The position numbers were made by a program, and so were the translations under genes. Below the pieces are notes generated by a model that was not told the origin of the DNA, did no database searches, and saw only the letters and a program-made list of their open reading frames with translations. A DNA stretch of 64,000 bases from Chryseobacterium gleum (GTDB lineage: Bacteria > Bacteroidota > Bacteroidia > UBA10329), in the NCBI GenBank assembly GCA_945903645.1, contig CAMDOM010000001.1:54491-118490 (forward strand), read 5' to 3'. This document shows positions 9,009-19,644 of the stretch, in pieces. The first letter of the stretch is position 1; each line of letters starts with the position of its first letter.

Positions 9009-10004
9009 ATGGAAAAAACCAGAAAACCAACTTTGGATGCCGTTCCAAAGCAAATACTCATTTACGTTTTAAGTGGTTATGTCCTTCTTCAATTTGTTTG
9101 GTGGGCATTTATGTTGGTCGATTTGAATAACGAAGCGTATCATCTTCGCCTCGAAATACTTTCGAGCTCTGCTATGCCATCGCCCGAAGCTCAAATTCAA
9201 AAATCCATATTGGACGAAAAACTGTCTCAACGTATTTGGATGGTTTTGGGGGAAGGCGCAGTATTTGTTTTTATCCTTATTCTAGGTTTTAGGGCAGTTC
9301 AGCGCAGTATTTCTAGGGAATTGGAATTGGCCTCGCAACAAAAAAACTTTCTATTGTCTGTTACGCATGAACTGAAATCACCATTGGCTGCAATTAAATT
9401 GCAATTGCAAACGCTTGCTGGAAGAGAATTGCCAGAACAAAAACGCCAACAGATTTATAATAGGGCTTTGTCTGATACCGAGAGATTGCAAGGTTTAGTC
9501 GAAAATTTACTTTTGGTAAATAGAGTAGAGGCGGGAAAACTGCCGCTAAATATGAGCCAGCTTGATGTTTCTGCGTTACTCGAAGCGATATGTCAGCGTC
9601 ATTTCCCATCTCAACTAGAAAATGGAACCATCGTCCTTAATCTAGTTCCAAGCCTTTATGGAGTATGCGATACGGAGGCCATGCAAAGTATTATTTTAAA
9701 TCTGATAGAAAATGCAATCAAATATGGAGCTCAATCGGTTATTCAAGTTGGAATAAGTCGATCATATGAAGAAATCATCATTTATGTTTCTGATACTGGC
9801 CCAGGAATACCGGACAATGAAAAAGAACGGATTTTTCACCGCTTTTTTAGGTTAGGCAATGAAGACACAAGAGCAACAAAGGGCACTGGCATTGGGTTAT
9901 ATCTCGTAAAGCAATTGGTGCAAATGCAAAATGGCAGTATAAAGGCGCTTAACAATAGGCCAGTTGGAACCCGTTTTGAATTACGTTTTCCCGTATTTAA
10001 ATAG
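9009..10004 (+). CDS. Membrane sensor histidine kinase (HisKA/HATPase_c)
   Basis: Two TM segments; FLLSVTHELKSPLAAIKLQLQTL; NLIENAIKYG; DTGPGIP; GTGIGLYLVKQLV. Confidence 0.95.
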   Translation: MEKTRKPTLDAVPKQILIYVLSGYVLLQFVWWAFMLVDLNNEAYHLRLEILSSSAMPSPEAQIQKSILDEKLSQRIWMVLGEGAVFVFILILGFRAVQRSISRELELASQQKNFLLSVTHELKSPLAAIKLQLQTLAGRELPEQKRQQIYNRALSDTERLQGLVENLLLVNRVEAGKLPLNMSQLDVSALLEAICQRHFPSQLENGTIVLNLVPSLYGVCDTEAMQSIILNLIENAIKYGAQSVIQVGISRSYEEIIIYVSDTGPGIPDNEKERIFHRFFRLGNEDTRATKGTGIGLYLVKQLVQMQNGSIKALNNRPVGTRFELRFPVFK

Positions 10005-10071
10005 TCTACACAATAAACTATGAAGATTTGATTTTCTTTGTCGCCCTAATAGTTCCACCTAAATCCTGTGA

Positions 10072-12387
10072 ATGAAGAATCTAGTAATAGTAGAGTCGCC
10101 TGCGAAAGCCAAGACCATTGAAGGATTTCTTGGAAAGGATTTCATAGTTAAATCTAGTTTCGGGCATATTCGCGATTTACCTCAGAAAAAGTTATCGGTT
10201 GATACCGCAAATGGCTATGCCCCAGATTATGTGGTGCCAAAAGATAAGGAGGCGCTAGTTAAAGAGCTTCGAAAATTGAGCAGCGCTGCTGATATTGTTT
10301 GGTTGGCATCGGACGAGGACCGTGAGGGAGAAGCCATTTCGTGGCACCTTTTCGAGACATTGGGACTGAAAGAGGATAAAACGCGAAGAATTGTTTTTCA
10401 TGAGATTACGAAAACTGCCATTCTAAAGGCAGTAGAAAATCCGCGACCTATTGACCAAAACTTGGTTAATGCTCAACAAGCGCGAAGAATTCTTGATAGA
10501 CTTGTAGGGTACGAGCTTTCGCCAGTGCTTTGGAAAAAAGTGAAACCAAATCTTTCTGCTGGCCGTGTTCAATCAGTAGCGGTTCGACTTATTGTAGAGC
10601 GCGAAAGAGAAATTGATGGATTTTCCTCTGCATCCGCGTTTCGCGTTTTGGGATATTTCACTTCGGGCAATAAGGAGTTTAGAGCAGAACTCTCGCATCG
10701 ATTTGAAACGGCAGCCGAAGCAAAGGCACTTCTTGAACAATGCAAATCATCAGCGTTCACTGTAAATGATTTGCAGACTAAGCCAGCCAAGCGAACACCA
10801 GCAGCACCTTTTACTACCTCAACGTTGCAGCAGGAAGCGAGCAGGAAATTGGGGCTTAGTGTTTCCCGCACAATGCAACTTGCTCAAAATCTTTATGAGG
10901 AAGGAAAGATAACTTACATGAGAACGGATAGTGTGAATCTCTCAGATTTGGCTATCACTTCGGCTAAAGACGAGATTATTCGGAGCTACGGGGAACAGTA
11001 TTCAAAGTCGCGACAATTTACTTCCAAAGCCAAAGGTGCTCAAGAAGCGCATGAGGCCATTCGACCTACATATATGAATGAGCATAGTGCCGGCAGCACT
11101 GCTCAGCACCAGCGGTTGTATGAACTAATTTGGAAACGTACGCTCGCATCTCAAATGGCTGATGCAGAGTTAGAGCGCACTACAATTGAAATAAGTGCTT
11201 CTGGTGTTTCACATCTTTTTGTTGCAAAAGGGGAGGTCATCAAGTTTGACGGATTTCTAAAAGTATACATGGAAGGCACGGATGATGAGTCTTCGGATGA
11301 AGATCAAAAGGGGATGCTTCCATCTGTTACGGTAAAGCAAGTGTTGGGAATGAATCGAATAGAGGCTACGGAAAGATTTACTCAACCACCTGCTCGTTAT
11401 ACCGAAGCTAGCCTAGTGGGTAAAATGGAGGCACTTGGAATTGGTCGACCTTCTACTTATGCTCCAACCATTAGCACCGTTATCGCCCGAAACTATGTTG
11501 TTAAAGAGGATAGAGAAGGTGTGGAAAGGAAATACACCAATATCTTGCTTTCTAATTCAGTTATCAAAGAAGAATTAAAAACTGAAATTACTGGAGCTGA
11601 GAAAGCTAAATTGTTCCCAACTGACATTGGTGTTGTAGTCACTGATTTTTTGGTGGAGAATTTCAAGGATATTCTTGACTATAATTTCACTGCAGAAGTT
11701 GAAAAAGAGTTTGATGAAATAGCTGAAGGACAAAAGGAATGGGTAAAAATGATAGATGGTTTTTATAAGCCATTTCATCAAGCCACTATCGAAACAGGAG
11801 AGAACTCTAAAAAAGCCACTGGCGAACGATTGCTAGGAGTTCATCCTGATTCAGGAAGAAATGTATACGCCAGATTAGGGAAATTCGGTCCTATGATTCA
11901 AGTGGGAGAAACGGAAGATGAAGAAAAACCAGTTTTTACAAGTCTTTTAGCTGGACAGCGATTGTCTGAAGTTACATTGGCAGAAGCGCTCGATTTGTTT
12001 CGTCTACCTAGGAAGTTAGATGAATTTGAGGATAAACCGTTAATGATTGGAGTAGGCAAGTTTGGACCTTATGTTAAACATGGTAGCACGTTTACTTCAA
12101 TTCCTAAAGGGGAAGACCCATTAACTATTTCGCGTGATCGCGCAGTTGAGATAGTTATCGATAAACGAGAAGCGCTAGCTAAGTCAATTATTCTAGAATT
12201 TCATGAGGAAGATAGAATAATACAGGTTAAAGAAGGGCGTTTTGGGCCTTATATTGCTATGGGCAAGGAGAATTTCAAGATTCCGAAGGGAACTGTGCCA
12301 ACAGATTTGACTTTAGAAACGTGTAAAATCATTATGGCATCTGATGAATCCAAACCAAAACCAAAATTTAAAGGAAAGCGCAAATAG
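10072..12387 (+). CDS. topA: DNA topoisomerase I
   Basis: MKNLVIVESPAKAKTIEGFLG, DEDREGEAISWHL, ITYMRTDSVNLS, EALGIGRPSTYAPTISTV. Confidence 0.97.
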   Translation: MKNLVIVESPAKAKTIEGFLGKDFIVKSSFGHIRDLPQKKLSVDTANGYAPDYVVPKDKEALVKELRKLSSAADIVWLASDEDREGEAISWHLFETLGLKEDKTRRIVFHEITKTAILKAVENPRPIDQNLVNAQQARRILDRLVGYELSPVLWKKVKPNLSAGRVQSVAVRLIVEREREIDGFSSASAFRVLGYFTSGNKEFRAELSHRFETAAEAKALLEQCKSSAFTVNDLQTKPAKRTPAAPFTTSTLQQEASRKLGLSVSRTMQLAQNLYEEGKITYMRTDSVNLSDLAITSAKDEIIRSYGEQYSKSRQFTSKAKGAQEAHEAIRPTYMNEHSAGSTAQHQRLYELIWKRTLASQMADAELERTTIEISASGVSHLFVAKGEVIKFDGFLKVYMEGTDDESSDEDQKGMLPSVTVKQVLGMNRIEATERFTQPPARYTEASLVGKMEALGIGRPSTYAPTISTVIARNYVVKEDREGVERKYTNILLSNSVIKEELKTEITGAEKAKLFPTDIGVVVTDFLVENFKDILDYNFTAEVEKEFDEIAEGQKEWVKMIDGFYKPFHQATIETGENSKKATGERLLGVHPDSGRNVYARLGKFGPMIQVGETEDEEKPVFTSLLAGQRLSEVTLAEALDLFRLPRKLDEFEDKPLMIGVGKFGPYVKHGSTFTSIPKGEDPLTISRDRAVEIVIDKREALAKSIILEFHEEDRIIQVKEGRFGPYIAMGKENFKIPKGTVPTDLTLETCKIIMASDESKPKPKFKGKRK

Positions 12388-12392
12388 AGTCA

Positions 12393-13562
12393 ATGCCGGA
12401 GGATCTCTCAATTTTTTTTAAAGGATTACCAGCTGATTTCACTTCCGAATTTGAAGAGGGAACAGTTGGCCATCGATTAGATTTCTATGGTGTTGGATTA
12501 GATTTCCCTACCGTAGTTTCTCAAAGTATTGTGATTATCGGTTGCCTAGAATGTAGAAGGTCAAATTCCAACATTTCGGAATCCGGATTAAATGCCGTAC
12601 GCAAATCTTTCTATTCGCTTTCCGACCATTTTCCTTCCCTAAAGCTTATGGATTTCGGGAATATATTACCAGGCGAATCAGTGGAAGACACCTATTTCGC
12701 TCTTTCATCCGTTGTTGCAGCTATTGTAAAATCTCAGGGTATTGCTTTAATTCTTGGTGGTGGACAAGATTTAACCTACGCCAATTATTTAGCCTATCAA
12801 AAACTTGAACAGGTTGTTAATGTCGTGAGTATCGATTCAAGATTTGACATGGGTGATTTGCAAGATGATATTTCCGCGGATTGTTTTTTACAGAAAATCG
12901 TGCTTCATCAACCAAATATTCTCTTCAACTATAGCAATTTGGGGCACCAGTCTTATTACGTTCATGCGAAAGAGTTGGACTTGATGAAGAATATGTACTT
13001 CGATACCTATCGTTTGGGGCAAGTCCAGTCATATTTAGAGGAAGCGGAACCAGTTATTCGAACTGCTGATTTAGTTTCTTTTGATTGCACGTCTATTCGA
13101 GCTTCGGATAATCCGACAAATCATCGTAAAGAACCTAACGGGTTTTATGGCGAGGAAGTTTGCGCTATTAGTCGTTATATAGGTTTAAGCGATAAAATAT
13201 CATCATTCGGTATTTTTGAATTTGATGATGGTTTGGATGTAAATCAGCAATCAACATCCCTAATTGGTCAGATGCTTTGGTATTTTTCTTGGGGAGTGGC
13301 TAATCGAAAGAGCGATTATCCATTTACCGATAAGTCCGAAAACCTGAAGTATATCGTTTCAATTGAGGATGGTCAGTACGATATTGTTTTCTACAAAAGT
13401 CCACGAAGTGATAGGTGGTGGATGGAAGTTCCATATCCATCCTTAAAGGGCGAAAAGTATGAACGACACTTTATGATACCCTGTTCATATGCTGATTATA
13501 CATTAGCTTGTTCCAACGAAATACCAGACCGGTGGTGGCAGACATATCAAAAATTGGGATAG
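12393..13562 (+). CDS. Ureohydrolase-fold (arginase/formimidoylglutamase-like) protein with altered metal motifs
   Basis: GGGQDLTY, SIDSRFDMGD and SFDCTSIRASDNP occupy arginase-family motif positions; located topA-to-gldKLMN. Confidence 0.75.
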   Translation: MPEDLSIFFKGLPADFTSEFEEGTVGHRLDFYGVGLDFPTVVSQSIVIIGCLECRRSNSNISESGLNAVRKSFYSLSDHFPSLKLMDFGNILPGESVEDTYFALSSVVAAIVKSQGIALILGGGQDLTYANYLAYQKLEQVVNVVSIDSRFDMGDLQDDISADCFLQKIVLHQPNILFNYSNLGHQSYYVHAKELDLMKNMYFDTYRLGQVQSYLEEAEPVIRTADLVSFDCTSIRASDNPTNHRKEPNGFYGEEVCAISRYIGLSDKISSFGIFEFDDGLDVNQQSTSLIGQMLWYFSWGVANRKSDYPFTDKSENLKYIVSIEDGQYDIVFYKSPRSDRWWMEVPYPSLKGEKYERHFMIPCSYADYTLACSNEIPDRWWQTYQKLG

Positions 13563-13563
13563 C

Positions 13564-13593
13564 TTGAATATTTCAGGAATTTGTACATCTTTG
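13564..13593 (+). promoter_or_regulatory. Candidate Bacteroidota promoter for the porP/sprF-like gene
   Basis: TTG (13564) - N19 - CATCTTTG (one mismatch to TAnnTTTG). Confidence 0.4.
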
Positions 13594-13724
13594 CAAGCGA
13601 GTTGTTTTTTTTCGAAAGGAAAAATCAATAATGAATGTGAACTGATTTTTTATTTACTTAGCCGCTTCTTAAAAGTCTCGGCAAACGACTGAATAACTTA
13701 AGCAAGCAACCCGAACAAGCACTC

Positions 13725-14663
13725 ATGAAAAGGATATTTACTGCTGTTGCCTCTCTCTCTCTGTTGTTTACAGGCTTATCCGCCCAAGCTCAGCAAGACC
13801 CACAGTTTACGCAAAACATGTTCAACCGGTTATACACTAATGCTGGTTATGCCGGCACTAGTGATGGGATTTGTGCAACAGCCCTTCACAGGCAACAGTG
13901 GGTTGGGTTTGAAGGACGTCCAGTTTCTACAATAATTAACGTAGATGGAACTGTTAAGGCACTTCATGGCGGTATTGGATTATCAATTCTTTCCGATCAA
14001 TTGGGAGCTCAATACTCTGGTGGAGTTAAGCTTTCCTATTCATTCCATTTGAAACTAGGAGGAGGTACTTTAGGTATTGGTGTAGAAGGAGGTATTTTGT
14101 TTAATACTTTAGATGGTTCCAAATTGAACCCTATTCAAACTGGTGACCAAAACATTATATCATCTAATCAAGGTGGAGTAGCACCAGATTTGGGTTTTGG
14201 TGTGTATTATACAAATGACAAGTTGTACGCAGGTATTGCTGCTAACCACCTTATTGGCCCAACGTTGGAGTTTGCCGATCCAGTAACTGCAACTGTAAGT
14301 GAACTTGAGGTAGAGCGTCATTACTATGCCATGGCTGGTTATACTTGGGATGTATCTCCAAGTTTTGCACTTAAGCCGTCTGTGTTTGTTAAAACAGACG
14401 CTGCTTCCGCTCAGTTTGATTTGAACGTTAATGTTATGTGGAAAAACATGGTTTGGGCAGGAGCTTCATACAGAATTGATGATGCCGTAGCCATCTTGGC
14501 TGGAGTTCAATTATATGACTTCCGTTTAGGTTATTCGTATGATATCACAACATCTGGATTGAATGTTTACAGCAGTGGTAGCCATGAAGTAATGCTAGGA
14601 TATTGCTACAAACTCAAGACTCCTGTTAACAATCAGCGTTATAGAAACGTTCGATTCCTATAA
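13725..14663 (+). CDS. PorP/SprF family type IX secretion membrane protein
   Basis: Signal peptide then AQQDPQFTQNMFNRLYTNAGYAGTSDGICATALHRQQWVGFEGRP, the PorP/SprF signature; adjacent to gldKLMN. Confidence 0.92.
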   Translation: MKRIFTAVASLSLLFTGLSAQAQQDPQFTQNMFNRLYTNAGYAGTSDGICATALHRQQWVGFEGRPVSTIINVDGTVKALHGGIGLSILSDQLGAQYSGGVKLSYSFHLKLGGGTLGIGVEGGILFNTLDGSKLNPIQTGDQNIISSNQGGVAPDLGFGVYYTNDKLYAGIAANHLIGPTLEFADPVTATVSELEVERHYYAMAGYTWDVSPSFALKPSVFVKTDAASAQFDLNVNVMWKNMVWAGASYRIDDAVAILAGVQLYDFRLGYSYDITTSGLNVYSSGSHEVMLGYCYKLKTPVNNQRYRNVRFL

Positions 14664-14837
14664 ACTTTTATTCCCACTGCAACATTTGAATATTTTTTCC
14701 GTTCAAGCATTCCCAAGGTCGAAAAATCTCTTTTCTGAATCGCTTTGGGTTGTGTTAGTAATGGAACGGTTTATTCAAAAGATGTTAACCAATATGACGG
14801 ACTCCAATTACGGGTCCTCTTTTAAAAAACAACTGCC

Positions 14838-16109
14838 ATGAGAAAAATGCTTTATATGGGACTACTTGTCCTAGTAGGCTTCAGCTTTTTTGGCTGCGGT
14901 GGAGGTAACAGAGGCCAGTTGACTGGCGTGCAAGGTCGTGAGGAGTGGTATATGGATGATCCGTTCGGAATGTTGTATATCCCGATGGGAAGTTACAACA
15001 TGGGGCCCAGCGACCAAGATGTTCCGTATGCCGTTACTGCCCAAGCAAAAACGGTATCTGTTCAGGCATTCTATATGGATGAAACAGAAATTACGAATAA
15101 CGAATATCGTCAGTTTGTGAACCATGTTCGTGATTCTATTGCTCACTTGTTATTGGGCGAAGATCATATCCTCGAGGAAGGAGAATATGGCGAACGTATA
15201 AATTGGGAAGAAGAAATTGAATATGATGATGAAGAAGTGATGGAAGTTTTGGAAGAGATGTATCTTCCTGAGCACGAGCGTTTTTACAAACGCAGAGAGA
15301 TTGACACGCGTAAACTAAATTTTGAGTATTTCTGGATTGATTTAAAGGAAGCAGCTCGGAAAGAGAATCGCGAGCAAGGTATGAAGGATAGATCCGTATT
15401 TATAAAGAAGGATATACTTAACGTTTATCCGGATACATTAGCTTGGATACATGACTTTACATATGCCTTCAATGAGCCAATGACACAAATGTATTTTTGG
15501 CATCCTGCTTATGACGATTATCCTGTGGTTGGTGTTTCTTGGAAGCAAGCAAGAGCTTTTTGTATTTGGAGGACACAATTATTGGATAGCTACATGGATG
15601 GTAATGACGAGGCTTATGTAAATGCCTTTAGACTTCCTACAGAATCCGAATGGGAATATGCTTCTCGTGGAGGTTTGGCATTGCAAGCCTATCCATGGGG
15701 TGGACCGTATGTACGTAATAGTCGAGGCTGTTTCCTAGCCAACTATAAGCCATTAAGAGGTAATTATGTTGCCGATGGAGGTTTTCATACTGTAAAGGCA
15801 TCTCGTTATGCTCCCAATGATTATGGTTTGTATTGTATGGCGGGTAATGTTGCAGAATGGACCAGCAATGCTTTTGATGAAAGTGCGTACAGCTTTAATC
15901 ACGACTTAAATCCAGATTACTCGTATGAGGCGAAGGATTCTGACCCACCTTCACTGAAAAGAAAGGTAATTCGTGGCGGTTCTTGGAAAGATATAGGATA
16001 CTATTTGCAGGCTGGAACACGGACCTACGAGTATCAAGACACAGCCAAGTGTTACGTAGGTTTTAGAACGGTAATGACTTTCCTTGGAAGGGATAAGACC
16101 GATGATTAG
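14838..16109 (+). CDS. gldK: Gliding motility / T9SS lipoprotein GldK
   Basis: Lipobox FFGCGG; FGE-sulfatase domain (FYMDETEITNNEYRQFV, RLPTESEWEYASRGG, VIRGGSWKD); gldKLMN order. Confidence 0.93.
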   Translation: MRKMLYMGLLVLVGFSFFGCGGGNRGQLTGVQGREEWYMDDPFGMLYIPMGSYNMGPSDQDVPYAVTAQAKTVSVQAFYMDETEITNNEYRQFVNHVRDSIAHLLLGEDHILEEGEYGERINWEEEIEYDDEEVMEVLEEMYLPEHERFYKRREIDTRKLNFEYFWIDLKEAARKENREQGMKDRSVFIKKDILNVYPDTLAWIHDFTYAFNEPMTQMYFWHPAYDDYPVVGVSWKQARAFCIWRTQLLDSYMDGNDEAYVNAFRLPTESEWEYASRGGLALQAYPWGGPYVRNSRGCFLANYKPLRGNYVADGGFHTVKASRYAPNDYGLYCMAGNVAEWTSNAFDESAYSFNHDLNPDYSYEAKDSDPPSLKRKVIRGGSWKDIGYYLQAGTRTYEYQDTAKCYVGFRTVMTFLGRDKTDD

Positions 16110-16161
16110 TAAATTTAATTTTTCATAACTCAATTTTAATAACCCAACAAAACCAAAAATC

Positions 16162-16956
16162 ATGCACGGAAAGAAGTGGAAAAATTTTATGGCAAAACTT
16201 TATGGTTTTGGCGCTGCAGTAGTAATCATAGGAGCGATGTTTAAGATCCAACATTGGCCAGGAGCTGGACCTATGTTGGTGGTAGGGCTTTCTGTTGAAG
16301 CTGTAATCTTCTTCTTTTCTGCGTTTGAAAAACCGCATGAAGATCCAGATTGGAGTTTAGTTTACCCAGAACTAGCTGGCCTTCCGGGTGAAGGTGGTCA
16401 TGGTGGAGGAGGTGCTGGGGCTAAAGGTTCTTCAGCATCTCAGGAGCTTGACAAAATGCTGGAAGAGGCTAAGATTGGACCGGAGCTTATTGAGAGTCTT
16501 GGTAATAATTTGCGTTCTCTTGGTGATAATGTTAGCAAGATGAGCGTGATTACAGATGCATCTGTTGCTACTGAATCCTACGTTGACAATGTGAAAAAGG
16601 CTGCAAGTTCTGTTGGTTCCCTTTCTGAAGCGTATGTTAAGGCTTCTGCTTCTATTGGTGCTTTAATTGTGGATTCCGGTGAGGGCGTTTCTTTCGGTGA
16701 TGAAATGCAAAAGTTGGGAAGTAACTTAACGCAGTTGAATACGCAGTATGCGTTGCAGCTTCAAGGAACAAAAGAGTTTTTAAGTGCCTCTAGTCAGCTG
16801 TACGGTGGAATGGGTGAATTGATGGGAACCCTCAATGAATCTGTAGATGATGCTAAGAAATATAAAGATGAGGTGGCACTACTTGCAAGAAATATCAGCT
16901 CATTGAATACGGTGTATGGCAATATGTTGTCAGCAATGAATCGTCCTCAAGTTTAG
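16162..16956 (+). CDS. gldL: Gliding motility / T9SS motor protein GldL
   Basis: Two TM helices (YGFGAAVVIIGAMFKIQHWPGAGPMLVVGLSVEAVIFFFSAFEKP) and synteny. Confidence 0.95.
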   Translation: MHGKKWKNFMAKLYGFGAAVVIIGAMFKIQHWPGAGPMLVVGLSVEAVIFFFSAFEKPHEDPDWSLVYPELAGLPGEGGHGGGGAGAKGSSASQELDKMLEEAKIGPELIESLGNNLRSLGDNVSKMSVITDASVATESYVDNVKKAASSVGSLSEAYVKASASIGALIVDSGEGVSFGDEMQKLGSNLTQLNTQYALQLQGTKEFLSASSQLYGGMGELMGTLNESVDDAKKYKDEVALLARNISSLNTVYGNMLSAMNRPQV

Positions 16957-16999
16957 TTTTGTTTTTCTAAGTTTAACACAACAGGTTTAAGATAAGAAA

Positions 17000-18724
17000 A
17001 TGAGCGGAGGAAAAGAAACCCCTAGGCAGAAAATGATTGGGATGATGTACTTGGTACTCACCGCATTACTTGCGATGAATGTATCAAAAGAAGTACTGAA
17101 TTCGTTTATCCTGATTAATGACAGTTTGGTGGTTACCAATAGAAATTTTGAAGGTAAAAATATTTCTCAATACGACTCTTTCAAGGCTGCACTTCTTAAC
17201 GATAGGAAAAAGGTAGAACCTTGGTACAATAAAGCAATAGAAGTCAAAACGGCAGCTGATTCCTTGGTGGATCATATTGAGAGTTTAAAGCAATATCTTA
17301 TCATTGGAACGGACAAATTAGATTCTGTCGAAGTTAACGGGATGCTAGATAATTTTAAGAATGCTACTACTGAGGATCAGAGAAAAGCTGCTGCTGTAAT
17401 TGTTGATTCTATCTTCTCGTTACGTAATGTGAGTAGTAAGGATAATTACGACATCCCAACTAATATTATGATTGGGGGGGATGAGGGCAAGCCTAAGAAA
17501 GGTAGGTATACTGCCGAAGAGCTGAAATCATTCTTAGATTCGTACAGAAATCGTTTGATTGCTAAAGTTGACCCAAAAAAGGGGCAGTCAATTATTAATG
17601 CGCTTACTATGAATTTCAATACTGATACAACTTTTAAAATCAGTGATAGTGAAGTTCAAAATTGGCAACTTGCAAATTTCTATCATATACCACTTGCTGC
17701 TGTAATAACTAATTTGACTAAGATTCAGACGGACGTGAGAAATGCAGAGTCCGATGTTGTAAAGTATTTGTTTAGAGAAGTTGATGCAAGTGACTTTAAG
17801 TTCGATACGTTAGCTGCTAAAGTAATTGCTCCAAGCGTAGTGTTCTTTGGTGATGAGTATAAGGCTGAAATTTTTGTTGCTGCTTTTAGTACTACGCAGA
17901 ATCCAACCGTAATGCTTGGTCGCGTGGATACTACTCGCAATGTTATTGTTGGTGGAGTTGATTCTTCATCAGTTAAAGTGGATAAAGGAGTTGGTATTTA
18001 TTCATTGCGGGCTACTGCTGAAGGTCTGAAAGAGTATAGTGGTATTATCCGAGTAAAGGCACCATCTGGACAGGATTTAAACTATCCTTTCAAGGCTGAG
18101 TACATGGTAATGAAAACCGGAGTTGTAGTTTCACCTACGAAGATGAACGTTTTGTATCGAGGTGTAAAGAATCCTATATCCGTCTCTGTTCCTGGTGTAG
18201 CTCCTGAGAATGTAGTTGCCACTCTTGAGGGTGGTAAATTAAGTCCTGATTCTAAGCTTGGAAAGGGGAATTTCATTGCAGAAGTAGCAGGCGGAACTAG
18301 TGCTAAGGTCAAGGTTTCAGCAAAAGTTGACGGAAAGACTAGACCGATGGGTGACTTTGAATTTAGAGTTAAGGAAGTGCCAAATCCAGTTGGTCTGATT
18401 GCTGGTATAAAGGAAGGGTTGATTTCAGCGAATAGATTGGCAGCTTCTCCTAACGTTATTCCCAAAATGGAGAATTTTGACTTTGAACTATTTTTTAAGA
18501 CTACTAAGTTTGACCTTGTATTCCAAGTTGGAACCGATTTGATTACTAAGAATGTCACTGGTAGCAGTATTCCACCGGATGCATTGGAGCAGATTAAACG
18601 ATTGAAAAAAGGTTCGAGAGTCTTTATTGAGAATATTAGTGCAGTTATGTTGGACGAGAATAATCAGCCAGCTGCTGGGGTCACTCCAAAAAAGTTACTT
18701 CCAATTAATTTGAAGATTGAATAA
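17000..18724 (+). CDS. gldM: Gliding motility / T9SS protein GldM
   Basis: MSGGKETPRQKMIGMMYLVLTALLAMNVSKEVLNSF, classic GldM N-terminus. Confidence 0.96.
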   Translation: MSGGKETPRQKMIGMMYLVLTALLAMNVSKEVLNSFILINDSLVVTNRNFEGKNISQYDSFKAALLNDRKKVEPWYNKAIEVKTAADSLVDHIESLKQYLIIGTDKLDSVEVNGMLDNFKNATTEDQRKAAAVIVDSIFSLRNVSSKDNYDIPTNIMIGGDEGKPKKGRYTAEELKSFLDSYRNRLIAKVDPKKGQSIINALTMNFNTDTTFKISDSEVQNWQLANFYHIPLAAVITNLTKIQTDVRNAESDVVKYLFREVDASDFKFDTLAAKVIAPSVVFFGDEYKAEIFVAAFSTTQNPTVMLGRVDTTRNVIVGGVDSSSVKVDKGVGIYSLRATAEGLKEYSGIIRVKAPSGQDLNYPFKAEYMVMKTGVVVSPTKMNVLYRGVKNPISVSVPGVAPENVVATLEGGKLSPDSKLGKGNFIAEVAGGTSAKVKVSAKVDGKTRPMGDFEFRVKEVPNPVGLIAGIKEGLISANRLAASPNVIPKMENFDFELFFKTTKFDLVFQVGTDLITKNVTGSSIPPDALEQIKRLKKGSRVFIENISAVMLDENNQPAAGVTPKKLLPINLKIE

Positions 18725-18739
18725 CTAAATACTTAGGCC

Positions 18740-19588
18740 ATGAAAACCGTAGTCATTGCGTTTGCATTAGTGTTGAGTTCAGGGTTGTTTATGAGCTCTG
18801 ATTCATATGGTCAAAATGTGTTGGATGGTGTTTATGTAAAGGAACACTACCCTACTAGAAAGGTTGTTCCTTATACCCACCTGAGAGAAGCAGATGTGAT
18901 GTGGGCTACGCGTATTTGGCGAAAGTTGGATCTTCGTGAAAAGATTAATCATCCTTTTTATTACCCAACCGAAGCGATAAAAAATCGTAGAAGTTTGGCT
19001 CAAGTGATAGTTGAAGCTGTGCAGGAAGGTAGCCTTACTGCTTATGATCCATTGGATGATGAGTTTACTATCACGCTTACAAAAGCTGAGATTGAGCGTA
19101 AATTGAGTTATGTGGATACGCAGTATATTGAGAGTCCTGATCCTCCGTATGATTTGGTTATGACGGTTATACCGGAGGAATTTGATCCTTCGACAGTGAA
19201 AGAGTTTCGAGTTAAGGAGGATTGGTTTTTTGATCGTCAGCGTTCTGTATTGGATGTAAGAATCATAGGAATTCAACCGGTAGCTGAGAAAATTGATAAA
19301 ACAACTGGGGAAGTACGTGGTACGGAACCAATGTTTTGGGTGTATTTCCCAGAGGCTAGGAATATCTTTGCGAGTGCTGAGGTGTTCAATCGTCAGAATG
19401 ACGCGGAACGTAAGACTATGGAGGATATTTTTTGGAAGCGTATGTTTGGTTCATACATATATAAGGAAAAGAACGTGTATGATCGTTCAATTGGTGAGTA
19501 TATGTTGAACGGGCTTGATCAACTACTCGAAGCAGAAAGAATTAAGGAGAATATCTTTATTCTCGAGCATGATTTGTGGGAGTATTGA
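18740..19588 (+). CDS. gldN: Gliding motility / T9SS protein GldN
   Basis: READVMWATRIWRKLDLREKINHPFYYP; synteny. Confidence 0.95.
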   Translation: MKTVVIAFALVLSSGLFMSSDSYGQNVLDGVYVKEHYPTRKVVPYTHLREADVMWATRIWRKLDLREKINHPFYYPTEAIKNRRSLAQVIVEAVQEGSLTAYDPLDDEFTITLTKAEIERKLSYVDTQYIESPDPPYDLVMTVIPEEFDPSTVKEFRVKEDWFFDRQRSVLDVRIIGIQPVAEKIDKTTGEVRGTEPMFWVYFPEARNIFASAEVFNRQNDAERKTMEDIFWKRMFGSYIYKEKNVYDRSIGEYMLNGLDQLLEAERIKENIFILEHDLWEY

Positions 19589-19610
19589 TTTATCCAGTTT
19601 CACTAAGAAG

Positions 19611-19644
19611 AAAAGCCATGCATCATTGATGTTTGGCTTTTTTG
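19611..19644 (+). terminator. Rho-independent terminator after gldN
   Basis: aaaagcca...tggcttttttgtt hairpin with T tract. Confidence 0.6.

Noticed and set aside
18082-18558. 158-aa minus-strand ORF opposite gldM
   Set aside because: Antisense to gldM, no independent support
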